A DNA stretch of 64,000 bases from Alteribacillus sp041949975 (GTDB lineage Bacteria; Bacillota; Bacilli; Bacillales; Marinococcaceae), in the NCBI RefSeq assembly GCF_041949975.1, contig NZ_JBHFQG010000004.1, positions 124,001 to 188,000 on the forward strand. The letters run 5' to 3'. The notes under the pieces were generated by a model. The model did no database searches. It saw only the letters and a program-made list of their open reading frames with translations, and was not told where the DNA came from. Position 1 is the stretch's first letter; each line of letters opens with the position of its first letter. Below, one piece after another: positions 1 to 8,734 of the stretch. The position numbers and the translations under genes are program-made.

Positions 1-839
1 CCCGTGGCCATTAGTGCATTGTTAAAAGTAAACAGATCAACCATTTGAAAAAGCGGGATGGCCAATCCAACAAACGAAAGAGGCAGCGCATAAGAAATCA
101 GCTCTTTATACATGGAAGACAAGGGGATATCATAATCCGCAGTACTTTGTTCAACTTCCTTTTGAATAAAGGATTTGCGTTTTTTCCAATAAAACAGCAG
201 CACCACTAAGGCTCCAAGTCCTCCAATAAATGCTCCGAAGGTTGCAAAGCCAATAGCAGTTCCCAGTTCTCCTTCCCATATGTATAAGATCGTAAAAGCC
301 ATTGATAAAATAAAAATAATACGAACAATTTGTTCGACCACTTGAGATACTGCAGTAGGACCCATAGACTGAAACCCTTGAAAATAGCCGCGGAAAACCG
401 ACATTGCTGGAATCAAAAGCAACGCTACGCTCACCATCCTAATGGTAAATACTACATCAGCTATAGAGTTTCCATTTAAGTCATCAGGCTTGGAAATGAT
501 CCATCCTGCGATCACAGGGGCAAGAAAAAATAATAATAAAAACGCGATAAATCCAGTGATGGTCATAAAAAAGAGACCGGAACGAAACAAACGCTGTCCT
601 GTCCTGTAATCACCTAACGCATTATATTTTGATACAAATTTAGACACTGCCATTGGCACTCCTAATGTTGCCAAACTCAATAATATTGTATACGGCTGAT
701 AACCGTATTGATATAATGCTAAGCCCTGCTGTCCAACCATTGCGACAAAAGGAAATACATATATCATCCCAAGAAATTTGGATAGAAACGTTGCAATCGA
801 TAATATCATGGTACCCCGTAAAAACTTTGATTCAGACAT
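1..839 (-). CDS. ytgP: Lipid II flippase YtgP/MurJ-like, polysaccharide biosynthesis (MATE/MOP) family, 3' part missing
   Basis: Integral membrane protein of the MOP superfamily. In B. subtilis YtgP acts as a MurJ-type flippase that moves lipid II across the membrane for peptidoglycan synthesis (family knowledge). About 279 N-terminal residues are visible, starting MSESKFLRGTMILSIATFLS, followed by several long hydrophobic helices separated by short charged loops and the motif SVFRGYFQGFQSMGPTAVSQ, typical of SpoVB/YtgP proteins. The ATG at 839 is preceded by GGAG about 8 bases upstream. The gene runs off the left edge. Neighbouring ytfP matches the B. subtilis ytgP-ytfP order. SpoVB-type paralogues are an alternative, but the context favours YtgP. 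Confidence 0.85.
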   Translation of the reverse strand, partial: MSESKFLRGTMILSIATFLSKFLGMIYVFPFVAMVGQQGLALYQYGYQPYTILLSLATLGVPMAVSKFVSKYNALGDYRTGQRLFRSGLFFMTITGFIAFLLLFFLAPVIAGWIISKPDDLNGNSIADVVFTIRMVSVALLLIPAMSVFRGYFQGFQSMGPTAVSQVVEQIVRIIFILSMAFTILYIWEGELGTAIGFATFGAFIGGLGALVVLLFYWKKRKSFIQKEVEQSTADYDIPLSSMYKELISYALPLSFVGLAIPLFQMVDLFTFNNALMAT

Positions 840-940
840 ACCTTCATCTCCAATAATCATAACGTCATTCACCATTGAGTGAACTGCTTTCTAAGAAATT
901 TTACCATACTCTCAGGATATATTCTTCCTATGAGAATGCA

Positions 941-1190
941 GGAGCTGTCCTATAAGTCAGTTCTCGGCAAACACAACTGGAATATACTCGCTTTCACCCT
1001 TAGGGCACAAGTGCGACATCTACTCCAACTCTCTTTGCTCGTTCTCGTAGTGTCTTCTTTGCCGCGGGAGACGGCTCAGCCTCCTCGTGAGCAAAAACCG
1101 CCCACTGCGGGGTCTTCACACTGCCCTTTTTCCCACTGGAGTCTCGCATATTCCAGTTGCTAGATGACTAAATAACCTTTTGAGACAGCC
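941..1190. repeat. Nested repeat: a 186-bp palindrome-ended element inside an IS-end-like inverted repeat
   Basis: The outer arms read GGAGCTGTCCTATAAGTCAG at 941-960 and TTTTGAGACAGCCCC near 1178-1192, matching the GGGCTGTCTCATAAGTC palindrome that ends leuS at 3264. Inside lies a 186-bp segment, 974-1159, bounded by a perfect 12-bp inverted repeat CAACTGGAATAT / ATATTCCAGTTG. Its interior resembles a dispersed Bacillaceae element read on the minus strand (GCGAGACTCC ... CCGCAGTGG ... CACGAGGAGGCTGAGCCG). No coding potential with a ribosome binding site was seen. It fills most of the gap between ytgP and the YjbQ-family gene. Confidence 0.6.
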
Positions 1191-1224
1191 CCTGTTTTCG
1201 GTTTAATAGGTATAGAAAATCCAT

Positions 1225-1629
1225 TTAAGCATCATTTACTCCTTTTATATACATGGTGCGGCGCCTTGGGCCGTCAAACTCACAAAAGTAAATACCTTGC
1301 CATGTTCCAAGGACGGGCTTTCCTTTTTCAATAATTATCGTTTGCTGAGTTCCTACCGTACTCGCCTTTAAATGAGAAGCAGAATTACCCTCAGCATGTT
1401 TATATTTTGGGTGTTCCCAAGGATACACTTCATCAAGTTTCATTAACATATCATGCTTTACATCCGGATCTGCATTTTCATTCACTGTTATGCCTGCTGT
1501 GGTGTGAGGACAATACACTACTGCTATTCCATGTTTCATCCCTTCTTCTTTAATAAAAGCTTTAACTTCTCTTGTTACATCAATCATTTCATCTCTTTTA
1601 TTCGTATCAATCGTCAGTTTTTTTAGCAT
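1225..1629 (-). CDS. yugU: YjbQ/UPF0047 family protein (YugU-like), putative thiamine-phosphate synthase-like enzyme
   Basis: A 134-residue cytoplasmic protein of the YjbQ family, beta-barrel proteins with weak thiamine-phosphate synthase activity in vitro and an uncertain cellular role (family knowledge). Family signatures are visible: GIAVVYCPHTTAGITVNENA near residues 33-52 and YKHAEGNSASHLKAS near 76-90, containing the conserved metal-binding histidines; the C-terminus is RTMYIKGVNDA. The start was placed at 1629, where AAGGAGGAGAAGGAAG precedes ATG; a longer frame upstream begins in an arginine-run sequence without a ribosome binding site. The length agrees with B. subtilis YugU. Confidence 0.88.
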   Translation of the reverse strand: MLKKLTIDTNKRDEMIDVTREVKAFIKEEGMKHGIAVVYCPHTTAGITVNENADPDVKHDMLMKLDEVYPWEHPKYKHAEGNSASHLKASTVGTQQTIIIEKGKPVLGTWQGIYFCEFDGPRRRTMYIKGVNDA

Positions 1630-1774
1630 CTTCCTTCTCCTCCTTCGTTTTCGCGTATTGGAAAGTTTGATATGATAATTTAAGTTTATCATGCATGATA
1701 ATGTTTCGTTTTCCCTTTAAAGGAAAACATAAATCATAATGATCGAAAAGATCAATACGTAAGGCAGGGAATGA

Positions 1775-3049
1775 ATGATGAAATATAATGTGATTATAGT
1801 GGGCGGCGGACCAGCCGGACTTATGGCGTCTGTTGCTGCTGCCCGGCATGGTGCAAGTGTACTCATTGTCGATAAAGGAAAAAAACTTGGCAGAAAACTT
1901 GCTATTTCAGGAGGCGGCCGCTGCAACGTTACCAACCGGATGGACCAAAAAGAACTAATTGCTCACATCCCAGGGAACGGAAAATTTATGTACAGTCCCT
2001 TTTCTGTTTTTAATAATGAAGATATTATTGCTTTTTTTGAAAATTTGGGGATTGCTCTTAAAGAAGAGGATATGGGCAGAATGTTTCCAGTTAATGACAA
2101 GGCTGTCACTGTCGTGCGAACCCTCTTAAATAAAATGGAAGAGCTTGGTGTGGAATCATGCCTAAATACTAAAGTAACTTCTCTTATGTTTGAAAACGAT
2201 AAAGCAGCAGGGATAGAGTTAGACAATAACGAGAAAATAAAAGCAGATGCTGTAATTATTGCTACCGGCGGGATGTCCGTTCCCCATACAGGCAGTACCG
2301 GAGATGGTTACCCGTGGGCTGAAGCTGCAGGTCATACCATTACTGAGCTCTATCCAACAGAAGTACCAATTACTTCTGCTGAACCGTTTATAAAAAATAA
2401 ACGCCTGCAGGGACTTTCACTTTCCGATGCCGCTTTAAGTGTGTATAACCCGAAAGGAAAAAAAATAATAACACACAGAGGCGGAATGGTGTTTACCCAC
2501 TTTGGGATTTCTGGCCCTATCGTGCTCAGGTGCAGTCAATTTGTGGTTAAGGCATTAAAAAAATACAAAACAAAAACAGTAACAATGGGCCTTCACCTAT
2601 ACCCAGACACAAACCAAGAAGCTTTCTTTCAACAATTAGTAAAATATAAAAATCACGACGGCGTTAAAGCAAGTAAAAATGCATTAAAAGATATTGCTGC
2701 CGAACGGCTTCTTCAATTTCTTTTAGAAAAAGCTAAAATTAATCCCTCCACTCCGCTTCAAGAGATTTCTAATGAACGCCTTCGTAAATTAGCAGCTCTA
2801 TTTACTGACTTTCATTTTGAAGTAAATGGCACGTTGTCGATTGAAGACGCTTTTGTTACAGGGGGCGGTGTGTCCATTAAGGAAATTCATCCAAAAAGAA
2901 TGGAATCAAAATTCAAAGAAGGTTTGTATTTTTGCGGAGAAATCTTAGATATTCATGCCTACACAGGCGGTTTTAATATAACTTGCGCATTTTCCACCGG
3001 TTATACGGCAGGAAAATCAGCAGCAGAAACTGCTGGGATAAAACAATAA
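1775..3049 (+). CDS. ytfP: NAD(P)/FAD-dependent oxidoreductase of the HI0933/aminoacetone oxidase family (YtfP)
   Basis: Flavoprotein of 424 residues. The N-terminal dinucleotide-binding fold has IIVGGGPAGLMASVAAARHG at about residues 6-25; a second conserved segment ATGGMSVPHTGSTGDGYPWA lies near 163-182; and the C-terminal FAD-binding motif FCGEILDIHAYTGGFNITCA is near 386-405. This is the BaiN/HI0933 architecture; the physiological substrate is not established. Two consecutive ATG codons (1775, 1778) follow GGCAGGGA, so the start could be one codon later. Its gene pairs with ytgP as in B. subtilis. DnaA boxes lie directly downstream. Confidence 0.9.
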   Translation: MMKYNVIIVGGGPAGLMASVAAARHGASVLIVDKGKKLGRKLAISGGGRCNVTNRMDQKELIAHIPGNGKFMYSPFSVFNNEDIIAFFENLGIALKEEDMGRMFPVNDKAVTVVRTLLNKMEELGVESCLNTKVTSLMFENDKAAGIELDNNEKIKADAVIIATGGMSVPHTGSTGDGYPWAEAAGHTITELYPTEVPITSAEPFIKNKRLQGLSLSDAALSVYNPKGKKIITHRGGMVFTHFGISGPIVLRCSQFVVKALKKYKTKTVTMGLHLYPDTNQEAFFQQLVKYKNHDGVKASKNALKDIAAERLLQFLLEKAKINPSTPLQEISNERLRKLAALFTDFHFEVNGTLSIEDAFVTGGGVSIKEIHPKRMESKFKEGLYFCGEILDIHAYTGGFNITCAFSTGYTAGKSAAETAGIKQ

Positions 3050-3051
3050 CT

Positions 3052-3210
3052 TTCTCCACAAACTTGTGGATAATTCGGCACGCAACTATGTAGCGAACAA
3101 ACCGCTTTTTATTAGAGTTTTAAAACGGTTACTTTATTGCAGTGGAAAACATTATGGTTTATTCACAAATTTATACACATGGATAATAGTTATCCACAGG
3201 TTTACCCACA
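3052..3210. promoter_or_regulatory. DnaA-box cluster (four perfect, two near-perfect 9-mers)
   Basis: Perfect matches to TTATNCACA occur at 3065-3073 (as TGTGGATAA), 3159-3167 (TTATTCACA), 3171-3179 (TTATACACA) and 3190-3198 (TTATCCACA). One-mismatch boxes TTCTCCACA and TTACCCACA lie at 3052-3060 and 3202-3210. Three perfect boxes fall within 40 bases in the same orientation. The cluster sits between the convergent ytfP and leuS genes, so it is not an obvious promoter. In B. subtilis such clusters titrate DnaA and restrain initiation (established); that role here is inferred. Confidence 0.7.
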
Positions 3211-3263
3211 AATACACACGTTCGTATCTCAAGCATGCATTAAATAGCATACAAAATACAAAA

Positions 3264-3305
3264 GGGCTGTCTCATAAGTCCATTTTTACCGACTTGAGAC
3301 AGCCC
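3264..3305. terminator. Bidirectional terminator of leuS and ytfP, with IS-end-like sequence
   Basis: GGGCTGTCTCATAAGTC at 3264-3280 pairs with GACTTGAGACAGCCC at 3291-3305. On the minus strand the stem is followed by TTTTGTATTTTG, giving leuS a rho-independent terminator 9 bases after its stop. The stem resembles insertion-sequence ends and the outer arms of the 941-1190 repeat. Confidence 0.8.
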
Positions 3306-3313
3306 CATTTGCT

Positions 3314-5731
3314 TTAATTCGCCACTATATTAACAAGTTTTCCAGGTACAGCTATTACTTTTCGAATGGTTTTTCCTTCTATTTCTTCTTGAACTTTAGA
3401 GTTTTCCTTAGCAACAGCCTCCATCTGCTCTTTATCGGCGTCTTTAGGAATGACTGCTTTGGCGCGAACTTTCCCGTTCACTTGAAGCACAATTTCTACT
3501 TCATCTTCTACCAGCATGTTTTCATCGTAAAGAGGCCAAGCTTCATATACAATAGTCTCCTTGTGGCCAAGCAGCTCCCAGATTTCTTCTGCTAAATGAG
3601 GAGCCACAGGAGACAGCAATTTCACGAAGCCTTCCATATATTCGCGAGGAAGATTATCCTGCTTGTACGCTTCATTTACAAAAACCATCAACTGGCTGAT
3701 CCCTGTATTAAAACGAAGATTTGTAAAGTCATCCGTTACACGTTGTACGGTTTGGTGGTAAGTGCGGGCAAAATCTTTGTTTCCATCTGTGTCGGTAATC
3801 GATGCTGTCAGCTGATCACCTTCTGTAAATAAACGCCATACTCTGTCTAAGAATCGGCGAGCACCGTCCAAACCGTTTTCTGACCATGCGACCGATGCAT
3901 CAAGAGGTCCCATGAACATTTCATAGAGACGCAGTGTATCCGCTCCATGAGATTCCAAAATATCATCAGGATTTACTACATTCCCTTTGGATTTGCTCAT
4001 TTTCTCATTGTTCTCACCAAGGATCATTCCTTGATTATATAAACGCTGAAATGGCTCTTTTGTCGGAACAACACCGATGTCATACAATACTTTATGCCAG
4101 AAACGAGCATACAATAAATGCAGTACAGCATGCTCCGCTCCTCCAATATAAATATCTACCGGAAGCCAGCGTTTAAGTTTTTCTTCATCTGCTAATGCTT
4201 CCTCATTGTCAGAATCGATAAAACGCAGGTAATACCAGCAGCTTCCCGCCCATTGCGGCATGGTATTTGTTTCACGGCGCCCTTTCATACCTGTTTCTGG
4301 ATCGGTGACTTCAAGCCATTCTTTTGCATTGGCAAGCGGAGATTCTCCTGTACCAGATGGTTTGAATTCATCCATTTCCGGAAGCTCTAATGGCAGTTCG
4401 TTTTCAGGAACAGCGCTCATCGTGCCATCCTCCCAATGAATAACAGGAATAGGCTCTCCCCAATAACGCTGACGGCTAAAGAGCCAATCGCGGAGGCGGT
4501 AGGTAATCTGCTTTTTACCTTTCCCCTCTTTTTCTAACCTTTCAATCATTTTGCTAATAGCTTCCTCTGTGTAAAGGCCATTTAAAAATTCTGAGTTTAC
4601 ATGCGGCCCATCCTCTGTGTATGCTTCTTCCTCCAGATTTCCGCCTTCTACTACTTCCACAATTGGAAGCTCAAATTGTTTCGCAAATTCGTAGTCACGT
4701 TCATCATGACCTGGTACCGCCATAATTGCGCCGCTGCCGTAACTTACTAATACATAGTCTGCAATCCAGATTGGAAGTTTTTCACCGTTTACCGGATTTA
4801 CAGCATAAGCACCAGTGAAAACACCTGTCTTTTCTTTTTGAAGCTCCGTCCGCTCCAGATCACTCTTTGTACCAACTTCTTTTTTGTATGCTTCCACCTC
4901 ATTTTTTTGTTCAGAAGTAGTGATTTTATCAACCAATTCATGCTCCGGAGCAAAAACGCAGTACGTAGCACCAAATAATGTATCCGGACGCGTTGTAAAT
5001 ACCGTAAAAGTTTCGTCTGTACCTTCAATTCCAAAGTGTACCTCCGCGCCTTCTGAACGACCGATCCAATTCCGCTGCATATCCTTTACACTTTCAGGCC
5101 AGTCCAACTCTTCCAGGTCTTCGAGCAAACGATCTGCATACTCGGTAATTTTCAGCATCCATTGTTTCATCGGACGGCGTTCTACAGGATGTCCCCCCCG
5201 CTCACTTACTCCGTCAATCACTTCTTCATTGGCGAGTACTGTGCCAAGGGCTGGACACCAGTTTACGGCTACTTCATCCATATAAGCCAGACCTTTTTTG
5301 TAGAGCTGCAGAAAGATCCACTGAGTCCATTTATAGTATTTGGGATCAGTTGTATTAATCTCACGGTCCCAATCATAAGAGAATCCGAGCGACTTGATTT
5401 GTCTTTTAAATGTTTCAATATTTGCCTGGGTGAATTCCCGAGGGTGTTTTCCTGTATCAAGCGCAAACTGTTCTGCAGGTAAACCAAAAGCATCCCATCC
5501 CATTGGATGGAGCACATTATAACCCTGCATGCGCTTCATACGTGATAGTATATCCGTTGCCGTATAACCTTCTGGATGACCTACGTGAAGCCCTGCTCCT
5601 GAGGGATACGGAAACATATCGAGAGCGTAAAAATCTGGTCCTTCTCCCGGTTTATCAGACGTTTTAAATGTTTTATTTTCTTCCCAATATTGCTGCCACT
5701 TTTTTTCTATGTCTTTATGCGAAAACGCCAT
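3314..5731 (-). CDS. leuS: Leucyl-tRNA synthetase
   Basis: Class I aminoacyl-tRNA synthetase of 805 residues that charges tRNA-Leu in the cytoplasm. The HIGH-type motif is HVGH at residues 49-52 within YPSGAGLHVGHPEGY. The CP1 editing domain contains TVFTTRPDTLFGATY and the aspartate-containing GSGAIMAVPGHDERDYEFA. The KMSKS signature appears as NEKMSKSKGNVV near residue 580, followed by the anticodon-binding and C-terminal domains. The ATG is preceded by AAGGAGG. A T-box leader and promoter lie upstream and a strong terminator downstream, so it is probably monocistronic. Length is normal for Bacillus LeuS. Confidence 0.98.
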   Translation of the reverse strand: MAFSHKDIEKKWQQYWEENKTFKTSDKPGEGPDFYALDMFPYPSGAGLHVGHPEGYTATDILSRMKRMQGYNVLHPMGWDAFGLPAEQFALDTGKHPREFTQANIETFKRQIKSLGFSYDWDREINTTDPKYYKWTQWIFLQLYKKGLAYMDEVAVNWCPALGTVLANEEVIDGVSERGGHPVERRPMKQWMLKITEYADRLLEDLEELDWPESVKDMQRNWIGRSEGAEVHFGIEGTDETFTVFTTRPDTLFGATYCVFAPEHELVDKITTSEQKNEVEAYKKEVGTKSDLERTELQKEKTGVFTGAYAVNPVNGEKLPIWIADYVLVSYGSGAIMAVPGHDERDYEFAKQFELPIVEVVEGGNLEEEAYTEDGPHVNSEFLNGLYTEEAISKMIERLEKEGKGKKQITYRLRDWLFSRQRYWGEPIPVIHWEDGTMSAVPENELPLELPEMDEFKPSGTGESPLANAKEWLEVTDPETGMKGRRETNTMPQWAGSCWYYLRFIDSDNEEALADEEKLKRWLPVDIYIGGAEHAVLHLLYARFWHKVLYDIGVVPTKEPFQRLYNQGMILGENNEKMSKSKGNVVNPDDILESHGADTLRLYEMFMGPLDASVAWSENGLDGARRFLDRVWRLFTEGDQLTASITDTDGNKDFARTYHQTVQRVTDDFTNLRFNTGISQLMVFVNEAYKQDNLPREYMEGFVKLLSPVAPHLAEEIWELLGHKETIVYEAWPLYDENMLVEDEVEIVLQVNGKVRAKAVIPKDADKEQMEAVAKENSKVQEEIEGKTIRKVIAVPGKLVNIVAN

Positions 5732-5861
5732 TGTACGTCAACCTCCTTCATCTTTTTAATACAATCATGAGTACATTCATTCGTGATTAGAACGAGCCTG
5801 AGAGTTATAGGCCGCCTTATACTGTTTATCGATAAAACTGGCTGCTTTCTCCAACAATGCA

Positions 5862-6117
5862 GAAAAACCTCCCATCCCTAGCATGCTTACTTTAGGGACG
5901 AGAGGTTATTAGTTGTAGTTCCCGCGGTACCACCCTGGTTGGCATGCTTTTAAAACAAGCATACCCGCTCTTAATATCCGTAACGCGGATGATACGTCAA
6001 AGGTTACTTTTCCTTCTCCTTTGCAACTAAAAGGGGAGTTCATGGCAGCTTTCGTCTAGCTTCCACCAACCGCTAGCTCTCTGATACCCGGCATGACCAT
6101 TACTGATCCTTCTCCAT
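5862..6117 (-). promoter_or_regulatory. T-box leader of leuS (tRNA-Leu sensing riboswitch)
   Basis: On the minus strand the invariant T-box core AGGGTGGTACCGCGG lies at 5936-5922. A factor-independent terminator, CCTCTCGTCCCTA with its partner TAGGGATGGGAGG and TTTTT, lies at 5905-5862, and the competing antiterminator would use the T-box bulge. The upstream stem I region contains GAACTC at about 6041-6036, giving a plausible CTC leucine specifier. Uncharged tRNA-Leu pairing with the specifier and the T-box bulge would allow readthrough into leuS. The assignment of CTC is inference; the T-box itself is clear. Confidence 0.92.
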
Positions 6118-6132
6118 GTTTTTCTTTTATTC

Positions 6133-6196
6133 ATTTTACAATTCGCGGTCGTCTGTCAATACTTGATATTTTATGAATTTCCTATTTTTCTGTCAA
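6133..6196 (-). promoter_or_regulatory. Tandem sigma-A promoters for leuS
   Basis: On the minus strand TTGACA (6196-6191) and TAAAAT (6173-6168) are separated by 17 bases. A second pair, TTGACA (6159-6154) and TAAAAT (6138-6133), has a short 15-base spacer. Both lie just upstream of the T-box leader. The first is the better match to the consensus. Confidence 0.65.
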
Positions 6197-6355
6197 GACT
6201 TTCATTAATAAAAACAGTGTAATCCAAATTATTAAAAACTAAACGCTCCTGTCCTATTAAAAAAAACTATCATTCACAATTTGGGCTTTATTATTATAAC
6301 ATGCTAAAATACAAGGGAAGAAATGCAAAGGCCTAGTTTTAAGGAGAGATAGATA

Positions 6356-7327
6356 ATGTTTCAGCCAAATCAAGAACCCGTGCCTCTCTCGTGGGGAGAG
6401 AAACGGTACCATACATGGAATTATCATCTTCGGGAACATTTCGGAGAAAAAATATTTAAGATACCACTAGATGCCGGATTTAACTGTCCTAACCGCGATG
6501 GAAAAGTAGCCTCTGGCGGATGTACGTTTTGTTCAGAGCGTGGATCCGGTGATTTTGCAGGTGACAGGAAAGACGACCTTGTTACTCAATTTCACACAAT
6601 AAAAAATAGAATGCATAAAAAATGGAAGCAAGGAAAATATATCGGCTATTTTCAGGCTTTCAGCAACACTTATGCACCTGTAGAAGAACTTAGGGAACTT
6701 TTCGAAGTCATCCTCGAACAAGAAGATGTTGTAGGGCTGGCAATTGCAACGAGACCAGACTGCCTTCCTGATGATGTGGTGGAATACCTTGCAGAGTTAA
6801 ATGAACGAACATATTTATGGGTGGAGCTGGGACTGCAAACCGTTCATGAAAGAACCGCTATGATCATCAACCGTGCTCACGATTACCAGTGCTATAAAGA
6901 TGGAGTAAACAAGCTCCGAAAACATGGTATACGTGTTTGCTCACACATTATTAATGGTCTTCCGCTTGAATCAAACGAAATGATGAAAGAAACAGCAAAG
7001 GAAGTTGCCAAGCTGGACGTCCAAGGAATTAAAATTCATCTTCTGCACTTACTGAAGCGGACCCCTATGGTAAAACAATATGAAAAAGGCATGGTTGATC
7101 TCATGAACAAAGAAGATTATGTGAAACTGGTTGTTGACCAGCTTGAAATGTTTCCGCCTGAAATGATTGTCCACCGATTAACTGGGGACGGCCCTTCTGA
7201 TTTAATGATCGGCCCGATGTGGAGTTTAAACAAATGGGAAGTTCTTAATGCGATTGATAACGAGTTAAAAAATAGAAACAGCTGGCAGGGCAAATACTAC
7301 GAACCAGAGCCAGCAGCTGTAAAATGA
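6356..7327 (+). CDS. ytqA: Radical SAM protein YtqA (MnmL), tRNA wobble-uridine modification
   Basis: Radical SAM enzyme of 323 residues in the TIGR01212/YhcC family. The cluster-binding cysteines appear in FNCPNRDGKVASGGCTFC near residues 42-59, and GYFQAFSNTYAP follows as typical of the Elp3-like subgroup. B. subtilis YtqA has been implicated, with YtqB, in an alternative route to mnm5s2U34 in tRNA (the MnmL/MnmM pair); this is literature knowledge, not visible here. The start has AAGGAGAG upstream. The stop overlaps the ytqB start in ATGA, so the two are translationally coupled. Confidence 0.92.
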   Translation: MFQPNQEPVPLSWGEKRYHTWNYHLREHFGEKIFKIPLDAGFNCPNRDGKVASGGCTFCSERGSGDFAGDRKDDLVTQFHTIKNRMHKKWKQGKYIGYFQAFSNTYAPVEELRELFEVILEQEDVVGLAIATRPDCLPDDVVEYLAELNERTYLWVELGLQTVHERTAMIINRAHDYQCYKDGVNKLRKHGIRVCSHIINGLPLESNEMMKETAKEVAKLDVQGIKIHLLHLLKRTPMVKQYEKGMVDLMNKEDYVKLVVDQLEMFPPEMIVHRLTGDGPSDLMIGPMWSLNKWEVLNAIDNELKNRNSWQGKYYEPEPAAVK

Positions 7328-7896
7328 TCCTGCCCGGCATTCTTCCATTTGTTCGTGAGCTGATCGACCGCTGTTTAACAGAGGGAGATATTGCGGTGGA
7401 CGCTACCGCTGGAAATGGCTTAGATACTCTCTATCTTGCCAAAAAAGTAGGAGATAGTGGTAAAGTCTACAGCTTTGACATTCAACTTGCAGCCATTGAA
7501 AAAACCAAGGCCCGGCTCAAAGAACATCATCTTGCACACCGGGTATCCTTAATACAAAACGGGCATGAACAAGCAGTCACATGCATTCCCAAAGAGGAGC
7601 TTACCTTACTGAAAGCAGCAGTTTTTAATCTTGGTTACCTTCCTAGCGGTGACAAATCAATTACCACTAAAGGTGAAACAACTATTCAAGCTGTTTCGCA
7701 ATTACTTGAAATCATGCAGTCTGGAGCCCTTATCATTCTCGTTATATATCACGGGCATGAAGAGGGTAAGAAGGAAAAACAAAAAGTAGAGACATTTTCT
7801 GCACAGCTTGACCAAAGAGAAGTTCAGGTTCTTCGCTATGAATTTATGAATCAGGTGAACAATCCACCGTTTATTATAGCATTAGAGAAAAAATAA
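7324..7896 (+). CDS. ytqB: Class I SAM-dependent methyltransferase YtqB (MnmM), tRNA wobble-uridine methylation
   Basis: Rossmann-fold methyltransferase of 190 residues. The SAM-binding motif DATAGNGLDTLYLAKKVG lies near residues 24-41 with acidic motif II SFDIQ near 52-56; a later FNLGYLPSGDKSITT segment is characteristic of the family. In B. subtilis YtqB methylates nm5s2U to mnm5s2U at tRNA position 34 (established for MnmM). The ATG overlaps the ytqA stop by four bases (ATGA), indicating one operon and a joint role with the radical SAM enzyme. Confidence 0.93.
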   Translation: MILPGILPFVRELIDRCLTEGDIAVDATAGNGLDTLYLAKKVGDSGKVYSFDIQLAAIEKTKARLKEHHLAHRVSLIQNGHEQAVTCIPKEELTLLKAAVFNLGYLPSGDKSITTKGETTIQAVSQLLEIMQSGALIILVIYHGHEEGKKEKQKVETFSAQLDQREVQVLRYEFMNQVNNPPFIIALEKK

Positions 7897-8028
7897 TCTT
7901 GGTGGCCGGGGCGCGCACCCTCAGCCTTTTTTAAGCTAGTTACATGTTATCTGCATTTATCTTATTTCTTGACTTTTATACAAATTTTTCAGAAACTAAC
8001 CATGTAAAGAAAAAGGAGTGTGAGCAGA

Positions 8029-8586
8029 ATGTCAGTGCTGGATTCTATTCTTGAATTTAATGAAAAATTTGTAGAGAAAAAAGATTATGAAAAATACCAG
8101 ACGAGCAAATTCCCCGACAAAAAAATTGTCATTCTCACATGCATGGATACCCGGCTTTTGGAGATGCTTCCACGCGCATTAAATCTTTCCAATGGGGACG
8201 CTAAAATTATTAAAAACGCAGGAGCTATGATCTCCCATCCCTTTGGAAGTATTATGCGGAGCATTATTGTCGCTTTATATGAGCTACAAGCAGAAGAAGT
8301 AGCTGTCATAGGGCACTATGGGTGCGGGATGACCGGGCTCGAATCCAAATCTATTTTAAATAAAGCAGAAGATAAAGGAATCGACCTTACAAAAATTGAA
8401 GCAGCCTCCTATGCAGGGGTGGATGTAGATAAATGGCTTCATGGGTTTGACGATGTAGAAGACAGTGTGAAACAAAGTGTGGATATTATTAGACGCCACC
8501 CTTTATTACCAGAAAACACACCCATTCACGGTCTTGTAATTTCACCGGACACCGGAAAGCTCACTGTCGTAGAAAAAGGTGAATAA
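8029..8586 (+). CDS. ytiB: Beta-class carbonic anhydrase (YtiB-like)
   Basis: Predicted zinc carbonic anhydrase of 185 residues interconverting CO2 and bicarbonate. The zinc and catalytic residues are visible in TCMDTR near residues 37-42 and in IGHYGCGMTGL near 92-102 (Cys, Asp-Arg, His-x2-Cys). The start at ATG 8029 was chosen because AAAGGAG at about 8012 is 11 bases away; an in-frame GTG at 8020 is too close to it. The gene is flanked by a terminator at 8635 and stands alone. A gamma-class relative, ytoA, lies 2 kb downstream. Confidence 0.9.
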   Translation: MSVLDSILEFNEKFVEKKDYEKYQTSKFPDKKIVILTCMDTRLLEMLPRALNLSNGDAKIIKNAGAMISHPFGSIMRSIIVALYELQAEEVAVIGHYGCGMTGLESKSILNKAEDKGIDLTKIEAASYAGVDVDKWLHGFDDVEDSVKQSVDIIRRHPLLPENTPIHGLVISPDTGKLTVVEKGE

Positions 8587-8634
8587 ATAAATTTTCAATA
8601 CACACAGATAGAAAAAAGCAAACGAATCAAATAG

Positions 8635-8668
8635 GCCGGTTCCAGAATTATTGGAACCGGCTGCTTTT
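8635..8668 (+). terminator. Terminator after ytiB
   Basis: A perfect 10-bp stem, GCCGGTTCCA (8635-8644) and TGGAACCGGC (8652-8661), is followed by TGCTTTTT on the plus strand. Confidence 0.85.
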
Positions 8669-8734
8669 TACATTTAATAAGTCAGGAGCATAATAAGCGT
8701 CACAAGAGCCCCGCGCCAGCGCATGTCTTTTTCA

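Noticed and set aside
879..1163. 94-codon plus-strand frame between ytgP and the YjbQ-family gene
   Set aside because: It is a translation of the nested palindromic repeat with no ribosome binding site.
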